Assembly (NCBI RefSeq): GCF_036345255.1
Contig: NZ_CP107783.1
Location: 1,550,001 to 1,614,000, forward strand
Length of the DNA stretch: 64,000 nt
Origin: Streptomyces sp. NBC_00569
Lineage (GTDB): Bacteria; Actinomycetota; Actinomycetes; Streptomycetales; Streptomycetaceae
Direction: 5' to 3'
A program made the translations under genes and the position numbers. Below are positions 1-9,611 of the stretch, one piece after another (the first letter of the stretch is position 1; the number at the start of each line of letters is the position of its first letter). A model generated the notes under the pieces. The model made no database searches, was not told the origin of the DNA, and saw nothing but the letters and a program-made list of their open reading frames with translations.

Positions 1-2373
1 TCTGCCGTACACCTCGACCTCCGCCATGTTCAGCTCGACGGGCTTCTCGCTCGCCAGCCACACCCGCACATAGCGGCCGTGGGCGGTCACCGGGATCGCC
101 GTCGGGCCGCCAGCCTGCGCGGTCTCGTGGTGGGACCACACGCCGGGCTTGGTCAGCTGGTCGGACAGAGTGCCGGTGAAGGGCTCGTCGGAGACCAGGA
201 CGTAGTAGTCCTGGGTGCGGTCCGCGCAGCAGTCGCTGCGGTTGTAGACGTCGACGCGCTCCAGGTCGGCGACGGAGCCGAGGTCGACCTGCCACCAGGG
301 CTGTGCCTCCTTGCCGCTGGTGGTCGAGAAGTTGAAGCGGTCGCCGTCGGCCGCCTTGGCCGCGCTGTACGGGAACTCGCCGTCCGAGGCGTAGTCGGAG
401 CTCTGCTTCGTGTCCTTGTTCAGGGCGAGCTGCCGCAACGGCTTGAGGCCCTTCGAGGCGTCGTGCAGGTCCTGGACCCGGCTGACGAAGTCGCCGAGGA
501 ACGGGTCGGCGATCTTCACGGGACCGGGCTGGTGGTGCTCGGCCGGGTCGATGGTGATGTGCGAGGCGGCGTCGGCCGCCTTCTCCATCGCGGCGCGCTC
601 GTCGGCCGCCTTGTCCGTGTCATGGGCGTCGATGGCCTTCAGCGCGGCGAGACCGTGCCCGAGTGCCTTGCCCCACAGTGCGGTGGAGTCTAGCCAGGGC
701 CCGGCGTCGTGCAGGAACTGCTGGTCGGGCACGCCGGCGCGGAGGACGGCCGGGGTGCGCCCGATGTTCGTCGCGGTCGGCGTGAAGGAGCGGATCGCGG
801 CCGCCGGGTCGCTCTCGTACGTCTTCCAGAACTTCTCGAGCTGCGCGCCGAGGATCGGCGACTGCGGCTGCCACGGCTTGGCGCCGAACGTCGGTGCCAT
901 GTGGTTGAGGTCGACAAAGGTCTGTACGGCGTCGGCGACGCGCGGGTCCCCGCCGGCCAGGTGCAGCGCGGACTGACGGGCGGAGCGGGTGCGGTCGTAG
1001 CCGCGGTCGTTCCACGAGAAGTCGGACATGGTGAAGACGGCGAGCTTGCTGGCGGCCTCCTGGTTCATAGGGTTGGAGACGAGGCCGCTGAGGTGCTCGG
1101 ACAGGCCGGGCTCGCGCTTGTCGTAGGGGGCGAGCAGGAGGCGTCCCGAGGTCCGGCCGAAGTCGTTGACCGGGTAGTTGTCCCAGACGAACACCTTGCG
1201 TCCGAACAGCTCGGACGCCTTCTGTGCCTGGTCGTTGGTGATCTCCGGCGGGACGACGTCGGTGCCGGTCCACATCACCTCGATGTTCTTGTCGAGGTTC
1301 CCGCGGAGCTCCTGCTTGTACGCGGTGTCGGTGAGGTCGCCGTACTCGGTGGGCACCATCTGGAGCGGGTTGGCGCCGTCGTGGGTGGCGATGAAGTCCT
1401 GCTGGACGGTGTTGAGGAGACCGACCTGGGCCTTCGCGGCGGGGCCGCGCCCCGGGGCGCCGAACTTCTGCTGGTCGGCGTCGCAGTTCCACTTGGTGTA
1501 GCTGATGTCGTCGAGCGGCACCGAGAACGAGCGCACGCCCAGGTCGTAGAGCGCCTGGAGCTTCGCGGTGAGGGCCTTCACGTCGGCCGGGTCCGAGTAG
1601 CAGACCGAGCCGCCGGGCGACACGGCGAAGGTGAAGCGGACGTGGTTGGCGCGGGCCCGGTCGACGAGCGTGCCGAGCTGGGCGAGCTTGTCCGCCGGGT
1701 ACGGTTCGCGCCACTTGTCGCGGTGGTACGGGTCGTCCTTCGGCGCGTACACGTAGGTGTTGGACTTGACCTCGCCGAGGAAGTCCATCTGGTCCAGGCG
1801 CTCCGCCTCCGTCCAGGGCGGCCCGTAGAAGCCCTCGATGGAGCCGCGCAGGCGCATGGACGGGAAGTCGGAGACGGACGCCCCGGCGATCTTCCCCTTG
1901 GTGACGAGCTGCCTGAACGTCTGGGCCGCGTAGAACTGGCCGGTCGCGTCGGTGCCGCCGAGCGCCACGGTGCGTCCGGCCACACGCACGGCGTAGCCCT
2001 CGTCCTGGGTGGGGACGTCGGTGCCGCGCAGGGCTCCGGCCACGTCGGGGTGGGTGGCCGGGCCGAGGAGCACGGTCAGGGGCGCGTGTCCCGACGCCTT
2101 GGTACGGACGTCGACGTGGCGGACTCCGTGGGCGCGCAGGGTGGCGGTGAGGAGGTCGCGGGCCGGCTTGTCGGTGGTGTCGTCCACGACGAGTTCGGCG
2201 CGTGAAGGGAGAGCGATGTCCGCGCCGGCGCGGGTCATGTGCTGCGGGGTCGGCGAGACGACGGGCAGGGGCCGGTCCGTCGTGTGCGCCGACACGGGCG
2301 GGACCGCCGCGGCGGACGCGGCGACGAGCAGGGTGGCGACGGAACAGGCGTGCACGGCTCTTCGGGCTGTCAT
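1..2373 (-). CDS. secreted GH84 beta-N-acetylglucosaminidase with C-terminal F5/8-type (CBM32-like) domain, 3' end cut by window edge
   Basis: Retaining beta-N-acetylglucosaminidase of the NagJ/hyaluronidase type, expected to remove terminal GlcNAc from glycans outside the cell. 791 codons are visible with no stop, so the C-terminus lies beyond base 1. A signal peptide spans about residues 1-30 (Ala-rich, ending near VSAH). A GH20b-like N-terminal domain comes next, then the GH84 barrel from about 165 with the paired catalytic acids in SVPLDDISY. A discoidin-type galactose-binding domain begins near 660 (SSDYASDGEF, WWQVDLGS). ATG 2373 was chosen because a GGAGG lies about 11 nt upstream and the signal peptide follows at once. 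It lies 63 nt downstream of the fucosidase gene, at the end of the transport operon. Confidence 0.93.
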   Translation of the reverse strand, partial: MTARRAVHACSVATLLVAASAAAVPPVSAHTTDRPLPVVSPTPQHMTRAGADIALPSRAELVVDDTTDKPARDLLTATLRAHGVRHVDVRTKASGHAPLTVLLGPATHPDVAGALRGTDVPTQDEGYAVRVAGRTVALGGTDATGQFYAAQTFRQLVTKGKIAGASVSDFPSMRLRGSIEGFYGPPWTEAERLDQMDFLGEVKSNTYVYAPKDDPYHRDKWREPYPADKLAQLGTLVDRARANHVRFTFAVSPGGSVCYSDPADVKALTAKLQALYDLGVRSFSVPLDDISYTKWNCDADQQKFGAPGRGPAAKAQVGLLNTVQQDFIATHDGANPLQMVPTEYGDLTDTAYKQELRGNLDKNIEVMWTGTDVVPPEITNDQAQKASELFGRKVFVWDNYPVNDFGRTSGRLLLAPYDKREPGLSEHLSGLVSNPMNQEAASKLAVFTMSDFSWNDRGYDRTRSARQSALHLAGGDPRVADAVQTFVDLNHMAPTFGAKPWQPQSPILGAQLEKFWKTYESDPAAAIRSFTPTATNIGRTPAVLRAGVPDQQFLHDAGPWLDSTALWGKALGHGLAALKAIDAHDTDKAADERAAMEKAADAASHITIDPAEHHQPGPVKIADPFLGDFVSRVQDLHDASKGLKPLRQLALNKDTKQSSDYASDGEFPYSAAKAADGDRFNFSTTSGKEAQPWWQVDLGSVADLERVDVYNRSDCCADRTQDYYVLVSDEPFTGTLSDQLTKPGVWSHHETAQAGGPTAIPVTAHGRYVRVWLASEKPVELNMAEVEVYGR

Positions 2374-2436
2374 GGGGCTCTGCCTCCGAGATCGGTGTCT
2401 GTGTCGGTCGGTCGAGGGGGGTGGAGTGCTGGGGTG

Positions 2437-3699
2437 TCAGTCGCGGGTGTGTTCGCGGTACAGGTCGAGTTCGCCGTCGAGTTCGAGGGCGACGACCGTG
2501 CACAGGGGGTCGAGCTGGTCGTCGTTGACGTACAGGTACTCCCAGCCGGGGACCTCGCCGAGGCCGCCGACGCGCTCGTGGCGGACGTCCGCGCCCGTCC
2601 CGAGGACCCGCGCCGAGCGGACGGCGTTGCGCACGCCGCGCAGGACGACGTACTCGTTGGGCCGGTCGAAGAGGAACAGGTACAGGGTGCGGCGGTCGGC
2701 GGAGAGGGTGGAGGGGCCGTAGAAGTGGCCGTGGGGCAGGCCGCGCACGGTGTCGCGGACGGCGGGCCGGTGTTCGGCGATCCACTCGCCGAGTGCTTCG
2801 AGGCGCTCGGCCTGCTCGGGCGGGATCGTGCCGTCGGCCTTCGGGCCCACGGCGAGCAGGAGGTTTCCTCCGCCGCCGACGGTCTCGGCGAAGACGCGGA
2901 CCAGCTGACGGGGCGACTTGTGGTGGTCGTCCTGGGGTTGGTAACCCCACGAGTCGTTGACGGTGAGGCACAGCTCCCAGGGGCCCTTCGGCGGTTCGAC
3001 GGGCACGCCCTGTTCGGGTGTCGCGTAGTCGCCGTGTCCGGTGAGACGCCCATTGACGACGGTGTGCGGGCTCAACTCCCGGATGAGTCGGGCGAGTTCC
3101 GCCATGCGCCACTGTTCGGGGCTGCGCTCCCACTCGCCGTCGAACCAGAGCAGGTCCGGCTGGAAGAGCCCGAGGAGCTCGCGGATCTGGGCGCGGTGGA
3201 AGGCGAGGAAGGCGTCCCAGCGCTCCGGGGACTCGTCGCCGGCGGCGGGCATCGAGTAGGGGTTGCCGCGGTCGTCGGGGTCCTGCCCGTCCGGCCGGAG
3301 GGTGGCGTAGTCGGGGTGGGACCAGTCGAGATGCGAGTAGTAGAGGCCGACCTTGAGACCGCGGCGACGGAGCGCGTCCACGTAGGGGGTGATGAGGTCG
3401 CGTGCGGCCGGGGTCCGCTCGACGACGGACAGGCCGCCCGCCCGTGTGTCCCAGAGGGCGACCCCGTCGTGGTGCTTGGCGGTGAGGACCGCGTACGCGG
3501 CGCCCGCCTCGACGAACAGGTCGGCCCAGGCGTCGGGGTCCCACTTCTGGGCGTCGAACCCGTCGAGCTGCGCCATGTAGGTGTCGTACGGGACCTGCCC
3601 GTTGAAGAAGGACCAGGACTCGGCGACGCCGTCGACGCTGTAGATCCCCCAGTGCAGGAAGATGCCGAGCTTCCCGTCCGTGAACCAGGGCTGCATCAT
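2437..3699 (-). CDS. alpha-L-fucosidase, GH29, cytoplasmic
   Basis: Retaining exo-alpha-L-fucosidase. The family N-terminus (FTDGKLGIFLHWGIYSV) is followed by AKHHDGVALWDT and by LLWFDGEW, whose Asp is the nucleophile position. The sequence is about 420 residues from the chosen start. There is no signal peptide, so the enzyme should act on imported sugar. ATG 3699 overlaps the stop of the upstream ABC ATPase gene as ATGA, which decides the start over an upstream in-frame Met at 3783. The C-terminal part looks like the usual beta-sandwich. In an N-glycan setting it would remove core or antennary fucose. Confidence 0.93.
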   Translation of the reverse strand: MMQPWFTDGKLGIFLHWGIYSVDGVAESWSFFNGQVPYDTYMAQLDGFDAQKWDPDAWADLFVEAGAAYAVLTAKHHDGVALWDTRAGGLSVVERTPAARDLITPYVDALRRRGLKVGLYYSHLDWSHPDYATLRPDGQDPDDRGNPYSMPAAGDESPERWDAFLAFHRAQIRELLGLFQPDLLWFDGEWERSPEQWRMAELARLIRELSPHTVVNGRLTGHGDYATPEQGVPVEPPKGPWELCLTVNDSWGYQPQDDHHKSPRQLVRVFAETVGGGGNLLLAVGPKADGTIPPEQAERLEALGEWIAEHRPAVRDTVRGLPHGHFYGPSTLSADRRTLYLFLFDRPNEYVVLRGVRNAVRSARVLGTGADVRHERVGGLGEVPGWEYLYVNDDQLDPLCTVVALELDGELDLYREHTRD

Positions 3700-4715
3700 C
3701 GGTGGTTCTCCTCGTCGTAGCTCCAGCAGTGCACCCACTGTCCGTCGTCGAAATGTGTGCGCGGGGGGAACGCCGTGGCGCACACGGGTTTCGCGAGCGG
3801 GCAGCGCGGGTGGAAGCGGCAGCCCGTGGGCGGGTCGACGAGGCTCGGCGGTTCGCCGAGGGTCTCCTCGTCGTCGACGACCTCGGGCTCGTCGAGCAGC
3901 CCTCCGTCGCGCTCGGGGTCGGGCGCGGACTCCAGCAGGAGCCGGGTGTACGGGTGCCGGGGCTGTTCGACGACGGCGTCGGCGGGTCCCGACTCCACGA
4001 GCTGGCCCGCGTAGAGGACCTTGATCTCGTCGGCGAAGTAGCGGGCGCCCGCGATGTCGTGGGTGATGTAGAGGATCGCGAGGCCCTCGTCGTCGCGGAG
4101 CGTGCCGAGGAGGTTCAGGATGTCGAGGCGGATCGAGACGTCGAGCATCGAGACGGGCTCGTCGCCGAGGAGGACCTTGGGGCGGGCGGCCAGGGCACGG
4201 GCGATGGCGACGCGCTGGCGCTGGCCGCCGGACAGCTCGTGCGGGAACTTGTCGATGAACTGGTCGGCGGGGGTGAGGTTGACGCGATTGAGCAGGTCGA
4301 GGATCTGCCGTTCGAGCTCCGCGCGCCCGGAGGCGTGGCCGTGCAGCTGGAGGGGGCGGCTGAGGATGTAGCGCAGCCGGTGCACGGGGCTGAGCGAGGA
4401 GAAGGGGTCCTGGAAGATCATCTGGACCTGGCGGTAGTACGCGCGTTTGCCGCGGGCCGTGCGGGCCTGCTTGACGGGGGCGCCGTCGAGACGGATCTCG
4501 CCCTCGGTCGGTGGGTAGGCGAGGGCGAGCATGCGGGCGAGCGTGGACTTGCCGCTGCCGCTCTCGCCGACGAGTGCGGTGATGCGGCCGGCGTGCAGGG
4601 CGAGGCTGGTCGGTTCTACGGCGTGCACTTCCTTGCCGTGCCCGCCGGGCCCGTGCAGCGGGAACCTCTTGACGACGTCGCGTGCTTCGAGGACGGGTTC
4701 AGCGGGTGCGGGCAT
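3696..4715 (-). CDS. Opp/Dpp-family ABC transporter ATP-binding protein (OppF/DppF-like)
   Basis: One of two ATPases energising the importer encoded just upstream. Walker A is GESGSGKST (about residues 50-58), the ABC signature [15 protein letters not shown] (about 165-180), and Walker B LLGDEP. The C-terminus has the oligopeptide-transporter extension with Cys-rich [14 protein letters not shown], typical of OppF/DppF. It overlaps the OppD-like gene by 17 nt and the fucosidase start by 4 nt, so translation is probably coupled. Within this family the solute can be peptides or oligosaccharides; the flanking glycosidases favour a glycan or glycopeptide. Confidence 0.95.
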   Translation of the reverse strand: MPAPAEPVLEARDVVKRFPLHGPGGHGKEVHAVEPTSLALHAGRITALVGESGSGKSTLARMLALAYPPTEGEIRLDGAPVKQARTARGKRAYYRQVQMIFQDPFSSLSPVHRLRYILSRPLQLHGHASGRAELERQILDLLNRVNLTPADQFIDKFPHELSGGQRQRVAIARALAARPKVLLGDEPVSMLDVSIRLDILNLLGTLRDDEGLAILYITHDIAGARYFADEIKVLYAGQLVESGPADAVVEQPRHPYTRLLLESAPDPERDGGLLDEPEVVDDEETLGEPPSLVDPPTGCRFHPRCPLAKPVCATAFPPRTHFDDGQWVHCWSYDEENHR

Positions 4716-5775
4716 GGTGGTCCTCCTCTCCGCGTACGGTCTGGTGCAGATGGCAGGCGGCCTCGCCGGCGCCGAGGGCGAGGAGCGGCGGGGTCGCCTG
4801 GTCGCAGGGTTCGAAGCGGCGGGCGCAACGCGGGTGGAAGGCGCATCCCGCGGGCAGGGTGCGCAGGCCGGGCGGGGAGCCGGGGATGCCGGTGATCTCG
4901 CGGCGCGGCCCGTGCAGCGGCGGGAAGGCGCCCCTGAGTGCCTCGGTGTACGGGTGCTGCGGGTCGGTGTAGAGCTGTCGCGCGGGTCCGGTCTCGACGA
5001 CCTTGCCCGCGTACATGACGGCGATCCGGTCGGCGATCTCGATGAGCAGGGACAGGTCGTGTGTGATGAACACGACGGAGAATCCCAGCTCCCGCTTGAG
5101 GCGGGAGATCTGACGCAGGATCTGGCGCTGCATCACCACGTCGACGGCGGTGGTCGGCTCGTCCATGACGACGAGGTCGGGTTCGCAGGCGAGGGCGAGG
5201 GCGATCGTGGCGCGCTGCCGCATGCCGCCGGACAGTTCGTGGGCGTACGAGCGCAGCCGGTCGGCGGGGATGCCGACCATGGCGAGCAGTTCTCCCGCCC
5301 GCTGCCAGGCCTCGCGCTTGGACAGGCGGCCGTGGCGGCGGAGGACGTCGGCGAACTGGTGGCCCAGACGGAGGACGGGGTTGAGGGCGTTCATCGCGCT
5401 CTGGAAGACGACCGCGATGTTCTCCCAGCGCAGATCCGCCAGTTGACGTTCGGTCAGGCGCAGGACGTCGATGCTCTCGGTGCCGTCGTGGCCGTGGAAG
5501 ACGACCGAGCCGGCGGTGGTGACGGCCGGGGGCCGCTGGAGCCGGGTGATGGCGGTGACGAGGGTGGACTTGCCGCAGCCGCTCTCTCCGACGATGCCGA
5601 GGGTCTCGCCGCGGAGCAGGTCGAGGTCGACGCCGCTGACCGCGTGTACGGGGTCCGCCTTGTCGAAGTAGTCGACGTTCAGGCCACGGACGGTGAGCAG
5701 GGGGGTGCGGTCATCGCTTCGGCGAACGGTGTCCTGCTTGGGGATCGAGGTGTGCGGCGTGCCGCTGCTGCTCAT
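4699..5775 (-). CDS. Opp/Dpp-family ABC transporter ATP-binding protein (OppD/DppD-like)
   Basis: Second ATPase of the importer. Walker A is GESGCGKST, the signature LSGGMRQRATIALAL, and Walker B LVVMDEPT. The C-terminal oligopeptide-type motif has Cys residues (LPAGCAFHPRCARRF). About 358 residues, normal for the family. The ATG at 5775 overlaps the stop of the permease gene (ATGA), and an AGGAGG lies just upstream inside that gene. It should pair with the 3696-4715 product as the heterodimeric nucleotide-binding unit. Confidence 0.95.
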   Translation of the reverse strand: MSSSGTPHTSIPKQDTVRRSDDRTPLLTVRGLNVDYFDKADPVHAVSGVDLDLLRGETLGIVGESGCGKSTLVTAITRLQRPPAVTTAGSVVFHGHDGTESIDVLRLTERQLADLRWENIAVVFQSAMNALNPVLRLGHQFADVLRRHGRLSKREAWQRAGELLAMVGIPADRLRSYAHELSGGMRQRATIALALACEPDLVVMDEPTTAVDVVMQRQILRQISRLKRELGFSVVFITHDLSLLIEIADRIAVMYAGKVVETGPARQLYTDPQHPYTEALRGAFPPLHGPRREITGIPGSPPGLRTLPAGCAFHPRCARRFEPCDQATPPLLALGAGEAACHLHQTVRGEEDHHARTR

Positions 5776-6755
5776 GACGCGGCCTCCTGAACGGGCGCGG
5801 GCTTCCCGGCCGTGGCCCTGGCCGCGGAGCCGCCGGCGGCCGCGTGCAGGCGGGCGGCGCGGGCCCTGGCGCGTACCTCCTTGGAGGGCTTGCGGAGCCG
5901 GGGGTTGGATATTTCGTCAATTCCGAAGTTGATCAGGCCCGCGGCGACGCCGATCAGGGCGATGCACGCGCCCGGTGGCACGAACCACCACCAGGCGCCC
6001 CGGGTCAGGGCGGCTCCGTTCTGCGCCCAGTAGAGCATCGAGCCCCAGCTCGTGATGTTGATGTTGCCGAGCCCCATGAAGGAGAGGCCGGCGTCCGCGA
6101 ACATCGAGCCGACGACCGCGCCCAGGAAGCTCACGGAGATGATCGGCGCGAGCGAGGGGATCAGCTCGCGGGTGATGACGCCCCACCGGCTCTCGCCCGT
6201 CATCTCGGCCGCGGACACGAAGTCCCGGTGGCGGAGCGACAGGGTCTGCGCCCGCTTCTGCCGCGCACCCCACGGCCAGGCCGTGAGCCCGATGACCAGG
6301 GCCACGGTGAGCCAGCCGCCGCGTCCCTGCACATAGCTCGCCACGATGATCAGCAGCGGCATGCCGGGGATGACGAGGCAGACGTTGGTGGCGGCGGTCA
6401 GGAAGGAGTCGGCGCGCCCGCCGAGATATCCCCCTGCGACCCCGACGAGGACGGAGAGCGTGGTGGTGATGACGCCCGCCACGAGCCCGACGAGCAGCGA
6501 GATCCTGCTGCCGACGACGAGCTGCGCGAAGACGTCCTCGCCGGTGGCCGTGGTCCCCAGCAGGTGCTTCGCGGAGGGGAGTTCCATGGCCTGCGCGGTG
6601 TCGACGTCGCTGGGCGAGAGGCCCATCACGTTCTGCACGACGAACGGGCCGAGCAGGGCGAGGAGCGCGAAGAAGACGAAGATCGCGATCCCGACGCGGA
6701 CCTTGGGGTTCGGGGGCAGTTTCAGGCGGCGCAGGCCCCGTACGAATGCACTCAT
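5772..6755 (-). CDS. ABC transporter permease, DppC-like
   Basis: Integral membrane permease of the binding-protein-dependent oligopeptide type, 327 residues. A short cytoplasmic N-terminus is followed by a first membrane segment (VGIAIFVFFALLALLGPFVV) and, after an extracytoplasmic loop, four or five more. The EAA-like loop is seen around AQTLSLRHRDFVSAAEM. ATG 6755 overlaps the stop of the DppB-like gene (ATGA), so the longer open frame reaching back to 7463 is not the gene. It should form the translocation pore with the neighbouring permease. Confidence 0.94.
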   Translation of the reverse strand: MSAFVRGLRRLKLPPNPKVRVGIAIFVFFALLALLGPFVVQNVMGLSPSDVDTAQAMELPSAKHLLGTTATGEDVFAQLVVGSRISLLVGLVAGVITTTLSVLVGVAGGYLGGRADSFLTAATNVCLVIPGMPLLIIVASYVQGRGGWLTVALVIGLTAWPWGARQKRAQTLSLRHRDFVSAAEMTGESRWGVITRELIPSLAPIISVSFLGAVVGSMFADAGLSFMGLGNINITSWGSMLYWAQNGAALTRGAWWWFVPPGACIALIGVAAGLINFGIDEISNPRLRKPSKEVRARARAARLHAAAGGSAARATAGKPAPVQEAAS

Positions 6756-7828
6756 GAGCGGGTCTCCCTCGCACGCGGGTCGATGAGTCCGTACACGGAG
6801 TCCGCGATGAAGTTCGCGGCGAGGACGGAGAGCGACACGATGAGGAACAGGGCCTGCATCAGCGGATAGTCGACGCTGGAGACCGCCTGGTAGAGGAGGT
6901 ATCCGACGCCCGGATAGGCGAAGACGATCTCCACGAGGAGTTGCCCGCTGACGACGGTCCCGATGGTGAGCGCGAACCCGGCGACGCTCGGCAGGACGGC
7001 GTTGCGGGCGGCGTACTGGAACATCACGCGCGCCTTGGAGAGTCCCTTGGCGCGGGCGAGCAGCACATAGTCCTCGGAGACGGTCGTGACCATCATGTTC
7101 CGCATGCCGACGAGCCAGCCCCCGACCGATGCCATCACCATCGTGAGAGCGGGAAGGATGCCGTGCTGCAGGACGCTGGCCAGGAAGGGACCGTTGAAGC
7201 CGGGCAGCATGTCGCCGTCGTACCCGCCGCTGGTCGGCAGCCAGCTGAGCTGCACCCCGAAGACGAGGACGAGGATGAGGGCGACCCAGAAGAACGGCAG
7301 CGACCCCATGAACATGGACGCGGGCGTCATGAACGAGTCGAAACGGGACCCCACGCGGGAGCCCGACACGACGCCGGCCGCGGTGCCGAGGACGAAGGAC
7401 AGGACGGAGGTGAGTCCGACCAGGCCGACCGTCCAGGGCAGCCCGGTGCGGATCACTTCCCACACGGGCGTGGGGTAGTAGGCCACGGATATACCGAAGT
7501 TGAAGTGCAGGACCTGGTTCAGGTAGGTGACGTACTGGTCCCAGAGCGGCTCGCCCGGTGTCCCGAACAGCCGGTAGATGGCGTGCACCTGGTCGCCGGA
7601 GAGTGTCTGCTTCTGCTGCATCTGCGCGATGAGGGCGGAGGCGGGGTCGCCCGGCATCAGGCGTGGGATGAGGAAGTTGAGGGTGATGGCCAGGGCTGCG
7701 GCCACGGCGTAGAAGCCCAGTCGCCGCAGGAAGTACCGGGCGGTGCCGAGCCTGGCGCTCCTGAGGCGGCGGCCGGGCCTGGGTTCGACGGCGGTGGCGT
7801 CCACCGGGCCGAGGGCGGGAACGGTCAT
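6752..7828 (-). CDS. ABC transporter permease, DppB-like
   Basis: Integral membrane permease of the oligopeptide family, 358 residues, with about six membrane spans. A first span lies around residues 32-50 (FYAVAAALAITLNFLIP), followed by the family-typical RLMPGDPA motif and the EAA-like loop (SEDYVLLARAKGLSKARVMFQYAARNA). The N-terminus is some 25 residues longer than usual and charged. It starts 7 nt after the stop of the solute-binding lipoprotein gene, so the five transporter genes form one operon in the order receptor, B, C, D, F. Confidence 0.94.
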   Translation of the reverse strand: MTVPALGPVDATAVEPRPGRRLRSARLGTARYFLRRLGFYAVAAALAITLNFLIPRLMPGDPASALIAQMQQKQTLSGDQVHAIYRLFGTPGEPLWDQYVTYLNQVLHFNFGISVAYYPTPVWEVIRTGLPWTVGLVGLTSVLSFVLGTAAGVVSGSRVGSRFDSFMTPASMFMGSLPFFWVALILVLVFGVQLSWLPTSGGYDGDMLPGFNGPFLASVLQHGILPALTMVMASVGGWLVGMRNMMVTTVSEDYVLLARAKGLSKARVMFQYAARNAVLPSVAGFALTIGTVVSGQLLVEIVFAYPGVGYLLYQAVSSVDYPLMQALFLIVSLSVLAANFIADSVYGLIDPRARETRS

Positions 7829-7835
7829 GGCGTCG

Positions 7836-9524
7836 TCAGCCCTTCGCGGGGCGCAGGTTGAGCAGGATGCTCATGGAGTCGATCCCGCCGGCCCAGGGCG
7901 CGGGCTGCGCGTACGGGTTCTTCGCGGTCGGCCAGCCGGTCCAGTTCCTGCTGTTGTACTCGCTGGAGACACCGATGGTGATCAGCGGTGCGGCAGGCAC
8001 GTCGTCGACCATCATTCCCTCGAGCTCGGCGGAGATCTTCTTGATCTCGGCCTGGTCGCCGGTCTCGCCCAGCTCCTTGATGAGGGCGTCGGCCTTCGCG
8101 CTCTTGTAGTGGCCGTAGTTGGTCCACACGCCCGCGTTTCCGCTCCAGAGCATGTCCTTGAAGTAGTTGTACGGGGTCGAGTAGTAGACCGCGCCACCGA
8201 TCAGGACGTCGAAGTCGCCCTTCTTGCGCTTGACGTCGAGCTGCGAGGCGTCGGTCGGCTTGACCGACACGTTCACGCCTGCCTTCTGCAGCTGGCTGGC
8301 CACGACCTTGTCGAACTGGACGGCGTCGCCCCAGGTGGAGACCTCGATGATGGTGAAGGAGAGCTGCTTGCCGCTGCCGTCGACCAGCTTGCCGTTCTTC
8401 CTCGTGTAGCCGGCCTTCTCGAACTCGGCCAGCGACTTGGCGAGTTCGGCCTTGGGCTGCTCGGCGTCCTTGTACTTGGCGTCGATCCACTTGCCCTGGG
8501 TCCTGGAGTCCAGGCCGGTCAGGTTGAGTGTGTTGAACATGCCCGGGTTGGTGATGTCGAGCAGCTGGGTGCGGTCGACGGCCAGGGAGAGGGCCCGGCG
8601 CACATGCACATTGGTGAACGGCTTCTTCGTGTGGTTGAAGAACATGTACTGCCCGCCGTAGGTGGGGTACCAGGCGTGGTGGTTCTTCGGGTCCTTGGAG
8701 ATGTACTGCTTCCGCACGTCGGGCACGACCCCGCCGCTCCACTCCAGTTCCCCGCTGAGCAGCTTGGGCACCTCGGCGGCCTGGGTGATGACGGGCGCCT
8801 TCACCGTCTTGACCGGGATGTTCTTCTGCTTCCAGTAGTTGTCGCGGGCCTGGAAGGTGAGCTGCTGGGCGCTGTACTGCCTGAGCTTGTAGGGGCCCGA
8901 GCCGACCGGGTTCGGGTTGGTGTACGTCTTGCCGTCCCTGCCCTGCCACTCCTTCTTCGGTACGGGGGTGATCCCGCCGATGGAGTCGAGCTTCGAGTAG
9001 GCGGGCTTGTCGAAGGTGATCTCGAGCGTGTGGTCGTCGGGCGCCGTCGCCTTCTTGTAGTCGAAGGCCCAGCTCGGGGGCAGCTTGTTGTCCCGTACGT
9101 AGTCCATGGTGAAGACCACGTCGGCGGCGGTGAGCCGGGAGCCGTCCGACCAGTTGGCGCGCTTGTCGAGGTCGACGGTGATCTTCTTGCCGCCGTCGGA
9201 CCAGGTGTACTTGGTGCCGAGCCACGGCTTGAACTCGCCGCCCTTGAGGATGTTGAAGTCGAAGAGCGCCTCGTACTGGAAGCCGAAGGTGCCCTGTGAC
9301 GCCGTCAGGGAGAACGGGTTGAAGTTCCGGGTGATGGTGGTGCCCGAGAAGCCCAGGTTCGCGGTGAGGGACGAGGCGCCCGCCCCTCCGGACGCGGTGG
9401 GTGTGGCCGAGCAGCCGGTCGCGGCGAGCGCGAGGGAGAGGGCCGCGAGGGTGCCGGTTCTGATCGCGTGGGTGCGGGACCGGGGCGTGGGGGTGGTGGT
9501 GTTCGTGCGGTTCATGGGGTTCAT
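7836..9524 (-). CDS. extracellular solute-binding lipoprotein, family 5 (oligopeptide/oligosaccharide receptor)
   Basis: Lipid-anchored receptor that delivers substrate to the ABC importer. The N-terminus is a lipoprotein signal with lipobox LAATGC and Cys at about residue 38. The body is a type-II periplasmic binding protein of the DppA/OppA class (FNPFS, DGKKITVDLDKRANWSDG, GSGPYKL), 562 residues. Two in-frame ATGs exist, at 9524 and 9515. The class is classically peptide-binding but includes sugar receptors; the surrounding GH84, GH29, GH5 and GH85 genes point to a glycan or an Asn-linked glycopeptide. Transcription probably begins upstream of the LacI gene or in the 87-nt gap. Confidence 0.94.
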   Translation of the reverse strand: MNPMNRTNTTTPTPRSRTHAIRTGTLAALSLALAATGCSATPTASGGAGASSLTANLGFSGTTITRNFNPFSLTASQGTFGFQYEALFDFNILKGGEFKPWLGTKYTWSDGGKKITVDLDKRANWSDGSRLTAADVVFTMDYVRDNKLPPSWAFDYKKATAPDDHTLEITFDKPAYSKLDSIGGITPVPKKEWQGRDGKTYTNPNPVGSGPYKLRQYSAQQLTFQARDNYWKQKNIPVKTVKAPVITQAAEVPKLLSGELEWSGGVVPDVRKQYISKDPKNHHAWYPTYGGQYMFFNHTKKPFTNVHVRRALSLAVDRTQLLDITNPGMFNTLNLTGLDSRTQGKWIDAKYKDAEQPKAELAKSLAEFEKAGYTRKNGKLVDGSGKQLSFTIIEVSTWGDAVQFDKVVASQLQKAGVNVSVKPTDASQLDVKRKKGDFDVLIGGAVYYSTPYNYFKDMLWSGNAGVWTNYGHYKSAKADALIKELGETGDQAEIKKISAELEGMMVDDVPAAPLITIGVSSEYNSRNWTGWPTAKNPYAQPAPWAGGIDSMSILLNLRPAKG

Positions 9525-9611
9525 GACGACCTGAAACCTCCGGGACGAGGGACGACATCGTTGTCCGAGCGGCGTTGCGTGTGGGGGGCGGCGCAGACGG
9601 GTGGTTCCGGT

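Noticed and set aside
620..3544. 974-codon open frame on the minus strand
   Set aside because: It overlaps the GH84 and GH29 genes in another frame and is Arg/Pro-rich with no family motifs, as expected for high-GC shadow frames.
3389..3580. Small open frames inside glycoside hydrolase genes as hidden peptides
   Set aside because: All are frame shadows without RBS or signal; nothing separates them from background.
9554..9565. GACATCGTTGTC as a possible LacI operator before the solute-binding protein gene
   Set aside because: Arms match only as GACA/TGTC around an asymmetric centre, and it differs from the CTAAAGCGCT operators of the adjacent regulator.
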